Numbered from the stretch's first letter, positions 1 through 7,614 are shown. The stretch: 8,970 nt of DNA from an uncultured Prevotellaceae bacterium (GCA_946408305.1 CAMJRQ010000033.1:1-8970); one strand, 5' to 3'. Made by a program: numbers and translations. The notes: a model not told the origin generated them from the sequence alone.

Positions 1-33
1 GTGGGCCGGCGGAATGCGGCGAGGTAAGATTTC

Positions 34-70
34 TTGACGTTATGGCGCGGAGAAGTTGACAAAATGGCGC
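34..70. repeat. 22-bp-period direct repeat upstream of the first operon
   Basis: The block TTGAC-nnn-ATGGCGC occurs at 34-48 and again at 56-70, identical at all 12 non-spacer positions (spacers GTT and AAA). The offset of 22 bp is about two helical turns, so both copies face roughly the same side of the DNA. They lie about 85-125 bp ahead of the predicted transcription start, where an activator or repressor could bind. The repeat is seen directly. A regulatory role is inference, and it could also be debris of an intergenic repeat family. Confidence 0.5.
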
Positions 71-114
71 TTCTGCACTTCCCACCGGCCACTTTCTGCC
101 AAAAAACTGAGGCT

Positions 115-150
115 TTTGTTCATTCATCTGCCATAAATTTGCTAACTTTG
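115..150 (+). promoter_or_regulatory. Bacteroidetes-type promoter of the glycosidase-rlmD-GT operon
   Basis: TAACTTTG at 143-150 matches the Bacteroides -7 consensus TAnnTTTG exactly and equals the -7 elements of the two other promoters in this window. A TTTG at 115-118 could be the -33 element, but the 24-nt gap is longer than the usual 19-21. A second TAnnTTTG match (TAAATTTG, 134-141) overlaps just upstream. Transcription would start near 157, giving a leader of about 30 nt before the ATG at 186. The region 1-185 otherwise holds no convincing gene, and all three plus-strand frames stop within its first 60 bases. Confidence 0.65.
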
Positions 151-185
151 CACACAATAAAGCCCCTCAAACCAGTCAGCAAATT

Positions 186-1505
186 ATGAAAAGAAGCATC
201 TTACGCTCCCTGCTCGTGGCGGTCGCCATGGTGGCTGCCGCCTGCGGCCCCGGCCCCGAGCAACAGCTGGCACGGCGCATCTTGCAGGACGAGCGCTTGC
301 CGAAAGTAGACAGCATGGCCCACCAACTGCTCCGCGAGGGCTTCAATGCCGGCACGGGCTATTCGAGCGTGTGGGCCCGCGACCTGAACACCTTCATCCT
401 CACCTCGCTCGACGTGGTGCCGCCCTCCGATGTGCGCGAGGCGCTGCTCATCTTCTTCCGCATGCAGCAGCCCAACGGCGAGATGATCGACGGATACGTG
501 GTGGACGACCGCCAGAACTACAACGGAGGCGACACCCACCTCTACACCTCGCCGCTCGACACGGCCCGGCTGGGATTCAAGAACACCGTGGAGACCGACC
601 AGGAGACGTCGCTCATACAAGCCCTCTGCAAGTATGTCCGCAAGACGGGCGACAAAGACATCCTCGAAGAGTCCGTGGGCGACAAGACCGTGGCCGAGCG
701 CGTCCACTGGATGGTGGACTATCTGATGCGGGAACGCTTCGACCCGCAGCACGGCCTCCTCTACGGCGCCATGACGGCCGACTGGGGCGACGTGCAGCCC
801 GTGGGCCAGACCGGTTGGGACGACGTGAGCACCATCGTCGATATGAACGAGCACAGCTATCCCGCCATCGACGTCTACGACAACGCCATGCTCGTCATCG
901 CCCTCGACGACATGGCCGAGATGGGCATCGCAACCGACGAGGAGAAAAAGCTCTGCACCCAGGTGCGACAGCGCACGCGACAACTGCTCTGGGACACGGA
1001 GCGGCAGAAGTTCATCCCCCACATCTATCTCAGCGGTTCGCCCGTGCCCGAAGACTTTGACGAGATGGAAGTCTATTGCCACGGTGGCACGGCTGTGGCC
1101 ATCGAGGCCGGACTGCTCAGTCGCGACGAGGTGGGCCGCGCCAACAGCGACATGCTGCGCAACGTCGAAGCCTCGGGGATGCCCACCATCGGGCTCACGC
1201 TCTATCCGCCCTATCCCCAGGACTTCTTCCCCGGCCGCATGGCCCAGCCCTACGGCTACCAGAACGGTGGCGACTGGACGTGGTTCGGCGGCCGCATGAT
1301 TCAGCAACTCGTGGCCCACGGCTTCGTCGAGGAAGCCTACGACGAAATCTCTCCCATGCTCGACCGCGTGATAAAGAACGGCGACTTCAACGAATGGTAT
1401 GCACCGGGCAACGACCCGCAGGGCTCCTGGAAGTTCAAGGGCTCGGCCGGCGTGCTGGCCGAAGCCATCCGCATGTTGCGCGAATGGAGCGAAACACACA
1501 AATAG
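186..1505 (+). CDS. lipoprotein with six-hairpin (alpha/alpha)6-barrel glycosidase-like fold
   Basis: This 439-residue exported protein starts with a lipoprotein signal peptide: a basic Lys2-Arg3 end, a hydrophobic stretch, then AAAC with Cys20 as the likely lipidated residue. Only Glu25 is acidic just after the cysteine, so the acidic surface-export signal of Bacteroidetes lipoproteins is not obvious and a periplasm-facing anchor is possible. The mature part resembles six-hairpin glycosidases (GH15/GH63/MGH1-like): SVWARDLNTF at 61-70, NGGDWTWFGG at 360-369, and a conserved-looking tail at 400-422 (DFNEWYAPG, then GSWKF). Acidic residues in these motifs are candidate catalytic residues, but I cannot assign them or the substrate. 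It leads a tight operon with rlmD 7 nt downstream and two glycosyltransferases further on, which suggests trimming or recycling of a surface glycan. The export and fold class are fairly sure; the function is open. Confidence 0.72.
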   Translation: MKRSILRSLLVAVAMVAAACGPGPEQQLARRILQDERLPKVDSMAHQLLREGFNAGTGYSSVWARDLNTFILTSLDVVPPSDVREALLIFFRMQQPNGEMIDGYVVDDRQNYNGGDTHLYTSPLDTARLGFKNTVETDQETSLIQALCKYVRKTGDKDILEESVGDKTVAERVHWMVDYLMRERFDPQHGLLYGAMTADWGDVQPVGQTGWDDVSTIVDMNEHSYPAIDVYDNAMLVIALDDMAEMGIATDEEKKLCTQVRQRTRQLLWDTERQKFIPHIYLSGSPVPEDFDEMEVYCHGGTAVAIEAGLLSRDEVGRANSDMLRNVEASGMPTIGLTLYPPYPQDFFPGRMAQPYGYQNGGDWTWFGGRMIQQLVAHGFVEEAYDEISPMLDRVIKNGDFNEWYAPGNDPQGSWKFKGSAGVLAEAIRMLREWSETHK

Positions 1506-1512
1506 ATTTCCC

Positions 1513-2931
1513 ATGTCAAGAAAGAAGAAACCCCTGCCGCTGCTCGAGGCGGTCGAGATAACCGGCGTGGCTGCCGAAGGCAAGGCCCTGGCCCGGGTGG
1601 ACGACCTGGTGGTCTTCGTCCCCTACGTGGTGCCGGGCGATGTGGTCGACCTCCAGCTCACCCGCAAGAAACACAGCTATGCCGAGGCCGAAGCCGTGCA
1701 CTTCCATCGCCGCAGCGAACAGAGGGCCGAGCCCTTCTGCCCCCACTTCGGCGTGTGCGGCGGCTGCAAGTGGCAGTGCCTGCCCTACGAAGAACAGCTC
1801 CGCTGGAAACAGCGCCAGGTGGAGGACGCGCTGCGCCGCATCGGCAAGGTGGAGCTGCCGCCCTTCGACCCCATCCTCGGGTCGGAGCAGACGCGCGAAT
1901 ACCGCAACAAGCTGGAGTTCGGCTTCTCCAACAAACGATGGCTCACGAAGGAGGAAATCCAGAGCGGCGTGGTCTACGACCATCCCGAGGCCGTCGGCTT
2001 CCACACCAGCGGCTCGTTCGACAAGATACTGCCCATCGACGAGTGTCACCTTATGGACGATGTGAACAACCGCCTGCGCAACGGCATCCGCGACTATGCC
2101 TACGCCCACGGCCTCACGTTCTTCGACGCCCGCCAGCACACCGGACTGCTGCGCGGTATGATGATTCGGCTCAGCAACACGGGCGAGCTGATGCTGCTCA
2201 TGCAGTTCTGCATAGCCACCCCCGAGGAACAGGCGCAGGCCAACGACCTCCTCGCCTGGATTCGCGACACGTTCCCCGAGGTGACGAGCCTCCTGTGGGT
2301 GAACAACCAGAAGTTCAACGACACGTTTGCCGACCTCCCGGTCTCCACCTTCCACGGCACCGACCACATCTTCCTCGAGATGGAGGACCTGCGTTTCAAG
2401 GTGGGCCCCAAGAGCTTCTATCAGACCAACACGCGTCAGGCCTACGAATTATATAAGGTAGCGCGCGAGTTTGCCGGCCTCACGGGGCAGGAGCTCGTCT
2501 ACGACCTCTACACCGGCACGGGCACCATTGCCAACTTCGTGGCCCGGCAGGCCCGCCAGGTGGTGGGCATCGAGTATGTTCCCGAGGCCATCGAGGACGC
2601 CTGCGTCAACAGCCGCCTGAACGGCATCGACAACACCCTCTTCTATGCCGGCGACATGAAGGACATCCTCAACCAGGACTTCATCGCCCGCCACGGCCGC
2701 CCCGACGTCGTCATCACCGACCCGCCCCGCGCCGGAATGCATCCCGACGTCGTCCAGACCATCCTCTTCGCCCAACCGCGACGCATCGTCTACGTCAGCT
2801 GCAACCCTGCCACGCAGGCTCGCGACCTCCAGCTGCTCAGTGCCGAATATCGCGTCGTGCGCGTGCGGCCAGTCGACATGTTCCCCCACACGCAGCACGT
2901 AGAAAATGTCGTGCTGCTCGAGAGAATTTAA
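1513..2931 (+). CDS. rlmD: 23S rRNA (uracil-5-)-methyltransferase, RlmD/RumA family
   Basis: This 472-residue enzyme uses S-adenosylmethionine to methylate C5 of a uridine in 23S rRNA (U1939 in E. coli for RlmD). An N-terminal TRAM-like RNA-binding domain (about 5-65) is followed by iron-sulfur cysteines Cys76, Cys82 and Cys85, with Cys178 the likely fourth ligand. The FYQTN motif (302-306), the SAM-binding loop YDLYTGTGT (330-338), DPPRAG (403-408), the SCNP loop with nucleophile Cys430, and Glu464 in HVENV (likely general base) are all present, so it should be active. The frame is open further upstream to 1399, but that part overlaps the lipoprotein gene, and the ATG at 1513 gives the normal family start. 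It sits 7 nt after the lipoprotein stop and 4 nt before the GT4 gene. RlmC or dual RlmCD specificity cannot be excluded from sequence alone. Confidence 0.93.
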   Translation: MSRKKKPLPLLEAVEITGVAAEGKALARVDDLVVFVPYVVPGDVVDLQLTRKKHSYAEAEAVHFHRRSEQRAEPFCPHFGVCGGCKWQCLPYEEQLRWKQRQVEDALRRIGKVELPPFDPILGSEQTREYRNKLEFGFSNKRWLTKEEIQSGVVYDHPEAVGFHTSGSFDKILPIDECHLMDDVNNRLRNGIRDYAYAHGLTFFDARQHTGLLRGMMIRLSNTGELMLLMQFCIATPEEQAQANDLLAWIRDTFPEVTSLLWVNNQKFNDTFADLPVSTFHGTDHIFLEMEDLRFKVGPKSFYQTNTRQAYELYKVAREFAGLTGQELVYDLYTGTGTIANFVARQARQVVGIEYVPEAIEDACVNSRLNGIDNTLFYAGDMKDILNQDFIARHGRPDVVITDPPRAGMHPDVVQTILFAQPRRIVYVSCNPATQARDLQLLSAEYRVVRVRPVDMFPHTQHVENVVLLERI

Positions 2932-2935
2932 CACC

Positions 2936-4156
2936 ATGCGAGTCCTTATCCTCAACACCAGCGAACGGACGGGCGGAGCTGCCATCGCAGCTAACCGCCT
3001 CTGCGCGGCCCTCAACCAGAACGGCGTCCACTGCACGATGCTCGTGCGCGACCGGCAGACCGACAACCCCTCTGTTGCCCGCGCCGACACGGGCCGGTGG
3101 CCCCTCCTGTGGGAGCGCCTCCGTGTCTTCGTAGCCAATGGTTTCAACAAGAAAGACCTCTGGCAGACCGACCTGGCCTGTGCCGGAGGCTCGATAACGG
3201 AGACCGACGCGTTCCGTCAGGCCGATGTTATTCATTTGCATTGGATAAACCAGGGCTTCCTCTCGCTCGGCGAGCTCGACAAGATTCTGCACAGCGGAAA
3301 GCGCATCGTCTGGACGCTCCACGACCAGTGGCCCGTCACCGGAGTGTGCCACTACAGCGCCTCGTGCGAAGGCTACAAGGACGGCTGCACCGCTTGCCCG
3401 CAGATGCGCGGTTCGCTTGCCGCAAAGATTTTCAGCCGCAAGCGCCGAATCTACGCCGATGCCCTCGTCACCTTCGTTGGCTGCAGCCAATGGATTGCCC
3501 AGCTGGCCCGCCAAAGCCTTCTCGCGCAGGGCCACCGCGTGGTCTCCATCCCCAACGCCCTCCCGCAGGACGTCTTTGCCCCTGTCAACCCCCAGACGGC
3601 CCGCATGGCCCACGGCCTGCCGCTCGACATGCGCCTCATCCTCTTCTCCGCCTTCAAGGTCACCGACGAGCGCAAGGGCTTCCGCTATCTTGCTGAGGCG
3701 CTGCGCATCATCCAGGGCTCGCCCCATCCCGTGGCGCTCGTCGTCGTGGGTCGCCAGGCCGAGAGCCTCGTCCGCCTCCTGCCGCCCGCAGTGGGGGAGT
3801 GGGGCGGCGTCTTCACCATCCCCTACATCTCGGACGAGCGCCGGATGGCCCAGCTCTATGCCGCGGCCGACGTCTTTGTCACCCCCAGCCTCGAGGACAA
3901 CCTGCCTAACACCATTGCCGAAGCCATGAGCACCGGCACGCCTTGCGTGGGCTTCGACGTCGGCGGCATTCCTGAAATGATTGACCACAAGCAGAACGGC
4001 TACGTGGCCCGCCGCTGCGACGCGCGCGACCTGGCGGCCGGCATCGAGTTCTGCCTGACGAACGACCTGCGCGCCCAGGCCCTTCGCAAGGCCAACCAGA
4101 CCTACAACGAGAGCTCCGTGGCTCGCCAATACATTGCGCTTTATGAGTCCGAATGA
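2936..4156 (+). CDS. GT4-family glycosyltransferase, WcaC-like
   Basis: This 406-residue cytoplasmic enzyme probably transfers a sugar from a nucleotide-sugar donor during surface polysaccharide synthesis. The N-terminal Rossmann domain begins MRVLILNTSERTGGAA, with the glycine-rich acceptor-side loop of GT-B enzymes. HDQWPVTG (129-136) precedes four cysteines, Cys138, Cys144, Cys151 and Cys154, resembling the HDxWxxTGxCHY region of WcaC-like enzymes. The C-terminal donor domain has LEDNLPNTIAEAM from 319. Here Asp321 and Glu329 occupy the EX7E positions, with Asp replacing the first Glu, which I recall as common in this subfamily. An ATG at 2906 is in frame but lies inside rlmD and adds ten residues unlike the family, so 2936 is preferred. 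The 3' end overlaps the GT2 gene by 14 nt, suggesting coupled translation. Donor and acceptor are unknown. Confidence 0.88.
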   Translation: MRVLILNTSERTGGAAIAANRLCAALNQNGVHCTMLVRDRQTDNPSVARADTGRWPLLWERLRVFVANGFNKKDLWQTDLACAGGSITETDAFRQADVIHLHWINQGFLSLGELDKILHSGKRIVWTLHDQWPVTGVCHYSASCEGYKDGCTACPQMRGSLAAKIFSRKRRIYADALVTFVGCSQWIAQLARQSLLAQGHRVVSIPNALPQDVFAPVNPQTARMAHGLPLDMRLILFSAFKVTDERKGFRYLAEALRIIQGSPHPVALVVVGRQAESLVRLLPPAVGEWGGVFTIPYISDERRMAQLYAAADVFVTPSLEDNLPNTIAEAMSTGTPCVGFDVGGIPEMIDHKQNGYVARRCDARDLAAGIEFCLTNDLRAQALRKANQTYNESSVARQYIALYESE

Positions 4157-4931
4157 CCAGCCCCTCATCACCGTCGCCACCGTCACCTTCAACGCCGCCG
4201 CCACCCTTCCGGCCACCCTCCAGAGCGTGGCGCTCCAGGACTATTCCCGCATCGAGCATCTCATCGTCGACGGGCGCTCCACCGACGGCACCCTCAGCTT
4301 GTTGCAGCAGTTTGTTCAAGACAACCCGCACCACGCCCTGCGTATCGTCAGCGAGCACGACGACGGCCTCTACGATGCCATGAACAAGGCCCTATGCATG
4401 GCGGCCGGCGACTACATCGTCTTCCTCAACGCGGGCGACCGTTTCCATTCCCCCGACACGCTCTCGCAGCTCGTCGAGCGGATGCGCTGGCACCGGGGCG
4501 GCAATGCCAATCCTGCCGTCGTCTATGGCGAGACCGACCTCGTCGATGCCCAGGGCCGCTTCGTCCGCCACCGTCGGCTCCAGGCACCAGAGCGTCTCAC
4601 TTGGCGGTCGTTCCGCCAGGGGATGCTCGTCTGCCACCAGAGTTTCTACGTGCGCACCGACCTGGCCCGGCTCGAGCCCTACGACCTCAGCTGGCGCTTC
4701 TCGGCCGACTACGACTGGTGCATCCGCATCATGAAGTTGGCTCAGAAGCGGCGGCTTCCGCTGCTCAACAGCCACCTGATTCTGACCGACTACCTGAGCG
4801 AGGGGCTCACCACCCGCAACCACCGCCGTTCCCTCTTGGAGCGCCTCCGCCTCATGGCCCGCCACTACGGCTGGCCCACGGCCCTCGCCATGCATCTATG
4901 GTTCGTCGTGAGAGCTTTCGTGCGGAAGTAG
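4143..4931 (+). CDS. GT2-family glycosyltransferase, WcaA/WcaE-like
   Basis: This 262-residue GT-A fold enzyme should add a sugar during polysaccharide or glycolipid assembly on the inner face of the cytoplasmic membrane. The N-terminal strand ITVATVTFNAAATL is followed by VDGRSTDGTL with Asp43 and Asp48, SEHDDGLYDAMNKAL (from 70) and FLNAGDRF (94-101), whose Asp99 fills the metal/nucleotide position of the DXD motif. HQSF (165-168) and ADYDW (188-192) are the acceptor and catalytic-side motifs of this subfamily. There are no obvious multiple membrane spans, so it is not a processive synthase. An in-frame TTG at 4134 would add three residues, but the ATG at 4143 is the simpler start. It overlaps the GT4 gene by 14 nt and is the last gene of the operon. 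The sugar specificity cannot be read from the sequence. Confidence 0.88.
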   Translation: MSPNDQPLITVATVTFNAAATLPATLQSVALQDYSRIEHLIVDGRSTDGTLSLLQQFVQDNPHHALRIVSEHDDGLYDAMNKALCMAAGDYIVFLNAGDRFHSPDTLSQLVERMRWHRGGNANPAVVYGETDLVDAQGRFVRHRRLQAPERLTWRSFRQGMLVCHQSFYVRTDLARLEPYDLSWRFSADYDWCIRIMKLAQKRRLPLLNSHLILTDYLSEGLTTRNHRRSLLERLRLMARHYGWPTALAMHLWFVVRAFVRK

Positions 4932-4939
4932 TATTTTTC

Positions 4940-4979
4940 CACGCCCCCCATCACGCCCCCCTCCCGGCCTCCCCGAGGC
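4940..4979. repeat. C-rich intergenic repeat and small hairpin
   Basis: CACGCCCCCC occurs twice, at 4940-4949 and 4952-4961, separated by two bases. A short hairpin follows, GCCTC (4967-4971) with GAGGC (4975-4979). The tract lies between the GT2 stop and the terminator-like hairpin at 5002. Such C-rich spacers look familiar from Prevotella and Bacteroides intergenic regions. No function is assigned. Confidence 0.4.
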
Positions 4980-5001
4980 AAGGAGAAAGCGCTCAATAGC
5001 A

Positions 5002-5038
5002 AAGCCCCTCTCCCCAGGAAGACTGGGAGGAGGGGCTT
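5002..5038. terminator. likely bidirectional terminator between convergent genes
   Basis: A 16-nt arm at 5002-5017 pairs with 5023-5038 around the loop GAAGA. The outer nine pairs (AAGCCCCTC with GAGGGGCTT) are perfect, then two mismatches, then five more pairs. It sits between the GT2 stop at 4931 and the YfhO stop at 5062, where it can serve both transcripts. Neither side carries a long T tract, only the short A/T ends of the stem, so it may be an attenuating or 3'-protecting hairpin rather than a strong terminator. Confidence 0.6.
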
Positions 5039-5061
5039 GAAACTCTGTGCGCGCCTGGTTA

Positions 5062-7614
5062 TCAGACAGGGCGACTGCTCTTTCGGCGCCGGATTACTTG
5101 CGAGGCGATGAGCCCGACGAGCAGCAGGGCCAGCAGGGCGAGGGCGGCGTAGGCGATGGTTTCGGTGGTGTGGAGCGTCTGTGGGTCGAAGCTCATCACC
5201 ACGGTGTGGGCTCCGGCCGGCAGTCGGATGGCCCGCAGGACGTAGTTGGCGCGGGCGATGGGCACCTCCTGGCCGTCGACGGTGCATCGCCAACCCGGAT
5301 ACCAGATGTCGCTCATCACGACGACGCCTCCCTCGCGGCTCTCGGCGCGGTACTCGAGGCGGTTGGCCTCGTAGGCCGTCAGCACGACCGATGCTGTGCT
5401 GTCTGTGGCCGGAACCGATTCGCCGAGCACGCTCTGGAATTTCTTGTCCACCACAGCCGTTTTGCGCGCATTGATGGAGTGCAGCGCGGCTATCTCGGCA
5501 TCGGCATCGTCGACGTAGCGGAGGTCGGAGACAAACCATCCGTTGCCCTGGGCGTGAGGATTCGCGGCAGCCATCTTCTGCCCGTCCTTCAGCCCCAGGA
5601 TGACGTACTTTGTGTTGAGCATGTTGAGGGTGGGGAAGAGGCTGTCGCCGTTCACCTGCTCGAGATGTCCGCCCGTCTCGGCCACGGCGTTCTGAATGCG
5701 CTGCATCTCGCCGTGGAGATGTTCTTCGATGAGTTCCTGATAGCGGCGCAGCTTGGCTGCATGGTAGCCGCCGATGCTCTTGTGGTGGAACGAGGCCGAG
5801 TTGTCGTTGAAGGTGCTCACCGAGAGGTCGAGCACCCGGTAATACTTGTCGGGGTCCTGCAGGATGAGCTCGTCGGCCTGCGTCTTGCGGAACGTCTGCT
5901 CGTTCTTCTGCCGAGGCGAGAACATGCCGTCGTTCAGGTAGCGCTTGTTCACTCCCCACATGTCTATGAGGCAGAGCGCCGTCAGGGCCAGCACCATGGG
6001 GCAGGCACGGAGTTTGCGCCAGCGATAGAGCAGCAGCAGGGCGGTGCCAGCCAGGATGATGATGAGGCTGCGCAGGGCGTCGCTCGTCAGCATGGCGCGG
6101 CGCATCTCGTTCATGTTGGTCATGATGTCGCCCATCATCTCCTTGGGGATGTAGCCGGCCTGGACGTACTGCTGCATGTAGTGCATGTCGCTCGTCGAGA
6201 TGTAGGAACCGAAGAAAACGTCGGGCATCAGCCAGAAGAGCAGGGCCACGCCGCCGGTGAGGCAGAAGGCGATGGTGAGGTAATGGATGCGCGGCATGTG
6301 CTCGTCGCGGCCGCTCAGACATTCGGGCTCGTCCACCAGTTTCTTCAGTGCCAGCATGGCCAACAGGGGGATGGTGAATTCGGCGATGACCAGGATGGAA
6401 GCTACCGTCCGGAACTTGTCGTACATCGGAATGTAGTCGAGGAAGAAGTTGGTGAACGGCATGAAATTCTTGCCCCAGGAGAGCAGGATGCTCAGCACTG
6501 TGGCCGCCAGCAGGCACCATTTCATGGGCCCTTTAATGATGAACAGGCCCAGTACGAAGAGCAGCAGCACGAAGGCTCCCACGTAGACGGGGCCGCTCGT
6601 TCCGGGCTGTTCGCCGAAGTATTGGGTGAAGGCACGGTAGATGGGTTTGTACGTCTGCTTGGCCTTCTTCATGGCCGTTTCGTTGTCGGCCAGTGCCTGC
6701 GAGGCTCCGCCCTTCACGTTGGGCACGAGGAGCGTCCACGTCTCGCCCTTGCCGTAGCTCCAGGCCGTGATGTAGGAACGCTCCAGTCCGCTGCGTGTCT
6801 GGTCGGCCGGGTCCTTGGTCTTCTGCGTCAGCTCACTCTTCCCGCGCATGCTTTCTTTGCTGTATTCCCAGGTGTGGTAGAGGTTGCTCAGGTTGATGCA
6901 GACGCCGACGAGGCTTCCTCCGACAAAGGCAGCCGTCCCTGCCAGCCAGCGGCCCATCTGGCGCGAGCGAATGGCCTCGATGAGCCAGGCCAGCACCATG
7001 AAGCCCTCGACGAAGAGGAAGTAATAAGTCATTTGCACGTGGTTCGAGACCACCTGCAGGGCGGTGAAGAGGGCCGTCACCACGATGCCCCAGAGCCGTT
7101 CTCCGCGATAGCAGAGCACCAGTCCGGCCACGGTGGGCGGGATGAAGCAGAGGGTGAGCAGCTTCCAGATGTGGCCTGCCCCGATGATGATGAAGAAGTA
7201 GCTCGAAAAGGCCCACAGGACGGCGCCCAGCGTGGCCATCCAGGCGCGGAAGCGCAGCACGCGCATGAGGATGTAGAACCCCAGCAGCAGCATGAAGACG
7301 TAGGAGGCCACCTGCGGCAGACCCAGTTGATAAACCTTCTCGAAGCGCGAGAGCACGTCGGTGCTGGGGTAGGAGGGGCTCATCTGATAGGTGGGCATGC
7401 CCGAGAAAAGCGTGTTCGTCCAGCGCGTGCGCTCGCCGTGGTGGGCAGCGCGATACTGCTCCATCTCCACGTTGCTGCCGATGGCTGCGCTGTGGTCGTG
7501 GCCAGCGAGCACCAGCCCCTCGCTCACGGGCTGCCAGAAGTAGGCCAGGCTGACGATCACAAAGAAGAGGATGGCCACTGCGTCGGGCCACATTTTCCGT
7601 AGGAATGTTTTCAT
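5062..7614 (-). CDS. YfhO-family multi-spanning membrane protein
   Basis: This 850-residue integral membrane protein belongs to the YfhO family, whose B. subtilis member acts with lipid-linked sugar donors in decorating lipoteichoic acid; the family is thought to have a GT-C-like fold. The first span is about 11-28. It is followed by an extracytoplasmic loop with GHD (38-40) and FSGMP (70-74), then closely packed spans from about 101 onward. Conserved-looking family motifs are GAGHIWK (145-151), NHVQMTYYF (191-199) and a block at 284-303 containing WSYGKGE. A soluble extracytoplasmic region of roughly 200 residues precedes the last span (819-841) and a basic tail. The start ATG has AGGAG four bases upstream (7619-7623), unusual for this phylum. 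No clear -7 element lies between it and the rpsO terminator. Its Bacteroidetes substrate is unknown. A role in glycan transfer with the convergent GT genes is inference. Confidence 0.85.
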   Translation of the reverse strand: MKTFLRKMWPDAVAILFFVIVSLAYFWQPVSEGLVLAGHDHSAAIGSNVEMEQYRAAHHGERTRWTNTLFSGMPTYQMSPSYPSTDVLSRFEKVYQLGLPQVASYVFMLLLGFYILMRVLRFRAWMATLGAVLWAFSSYFFIIIGAGHIWKLLTLCFIPPTVAGLVLCYRGERLWGIVVTALFTALQVVSNHVQMTYYFLFVEGFMVLAWLIEAIRSRQMGRWLAGTAAFVGGSLVGVCINLSNLYHTWEYSKESMRGKSELTQKTKDPADQTRSGLERSYITAWSYGKGETWTLLVPNVKGGASQALADNETAMKKAKQTYKPIYRAFTQYFGEQPGTSGPVYVGAFVLLLFVLGLFIIKGPMKWCLLAATVLSILLSWGKNFMPFTNFFLDYIPMYDKFRTVASILVIAEFTIPLLAMLALKKLVDEPECLSGRDEHMPRIHYLTIAFCLTGGVALLFWLMPDVFFGSYISTSDMHYMQQYVQAGYIPKEMMGDIMTNMNEMRRAMLTSDALRSLIIILAGTALLLLYRWRKLRACPMVLALTALCLIDMWGVNKRYLNDGMFSPRQKNEQTFRKTQADELILQDPDKYYRVLDLSVSTFNDNSASFHHKSIGGYHAAKLRRYQELIEEHLHGEMQRIQNAVAETGGHLEQVNGDSLFPTLNMLNTKYVILGLKDGQKMAAANPHAQGNGWFVSDLRYVDDADAEIAALHSINARKTAVVDKKFQSVLGESVPATDSTASVVLTAYEANRLEYRAESREGGVVVMSDIWYPGWRCTVDGQEVPIARANYVLRAIRLPAGAHTVVMSFDPQTLHTTETIAYAALALLALLLVGLIASQVIRRRKSSRPV

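Noticed and set aside
1..27. Possible 3' end of an upstream gene (open for eight codons to a TAA)
   Set aside because: Too short to recognise, and all plus-strand frames stop soon after. It cannot be told from non-coding DNA.
1..92. Imperfect inverted repeat GTGGGCCGG / CCGGCCAC suggesting an element end or attachment site
   Set aside because: It needs a bulge and a mismatch, touches the window edge, and no mobile-element gene is nearby.
1399..1512. N-terminal extension of rlmD by 38 codons
   Set aside because: It overlaps the coding end of the lipoprotein gene in another frame and adds basic, Ala/Pro-rich sequence unlike the family. The ATG at 1513 leads directly into the TRAM domain.
201..1583. 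460-codon open frame antisense to the lipoprotein gene
   Set aside because: The composition is that of a shadow frame (His, Val, Gly rich), it has no recognisable motif, and it runs past the lipoprotein gene into rlmD.
2837..4216. 459-codon open frame antisense to the GT4 gene
   Set aside because: It spans the ends of three good genes on the other strand and shows no domain features.
5047..7602. 851-codon open frame on the plus strand antisense to the whole YfhO gene
   Set aside because: The product is rich in His, Gly, Glu, Ala and Val with no membrane, signal or domain pattern, as expected for the complement of a GC-rich coding frame that rarely produces stops. The minus-strand gene has clear family motifs.
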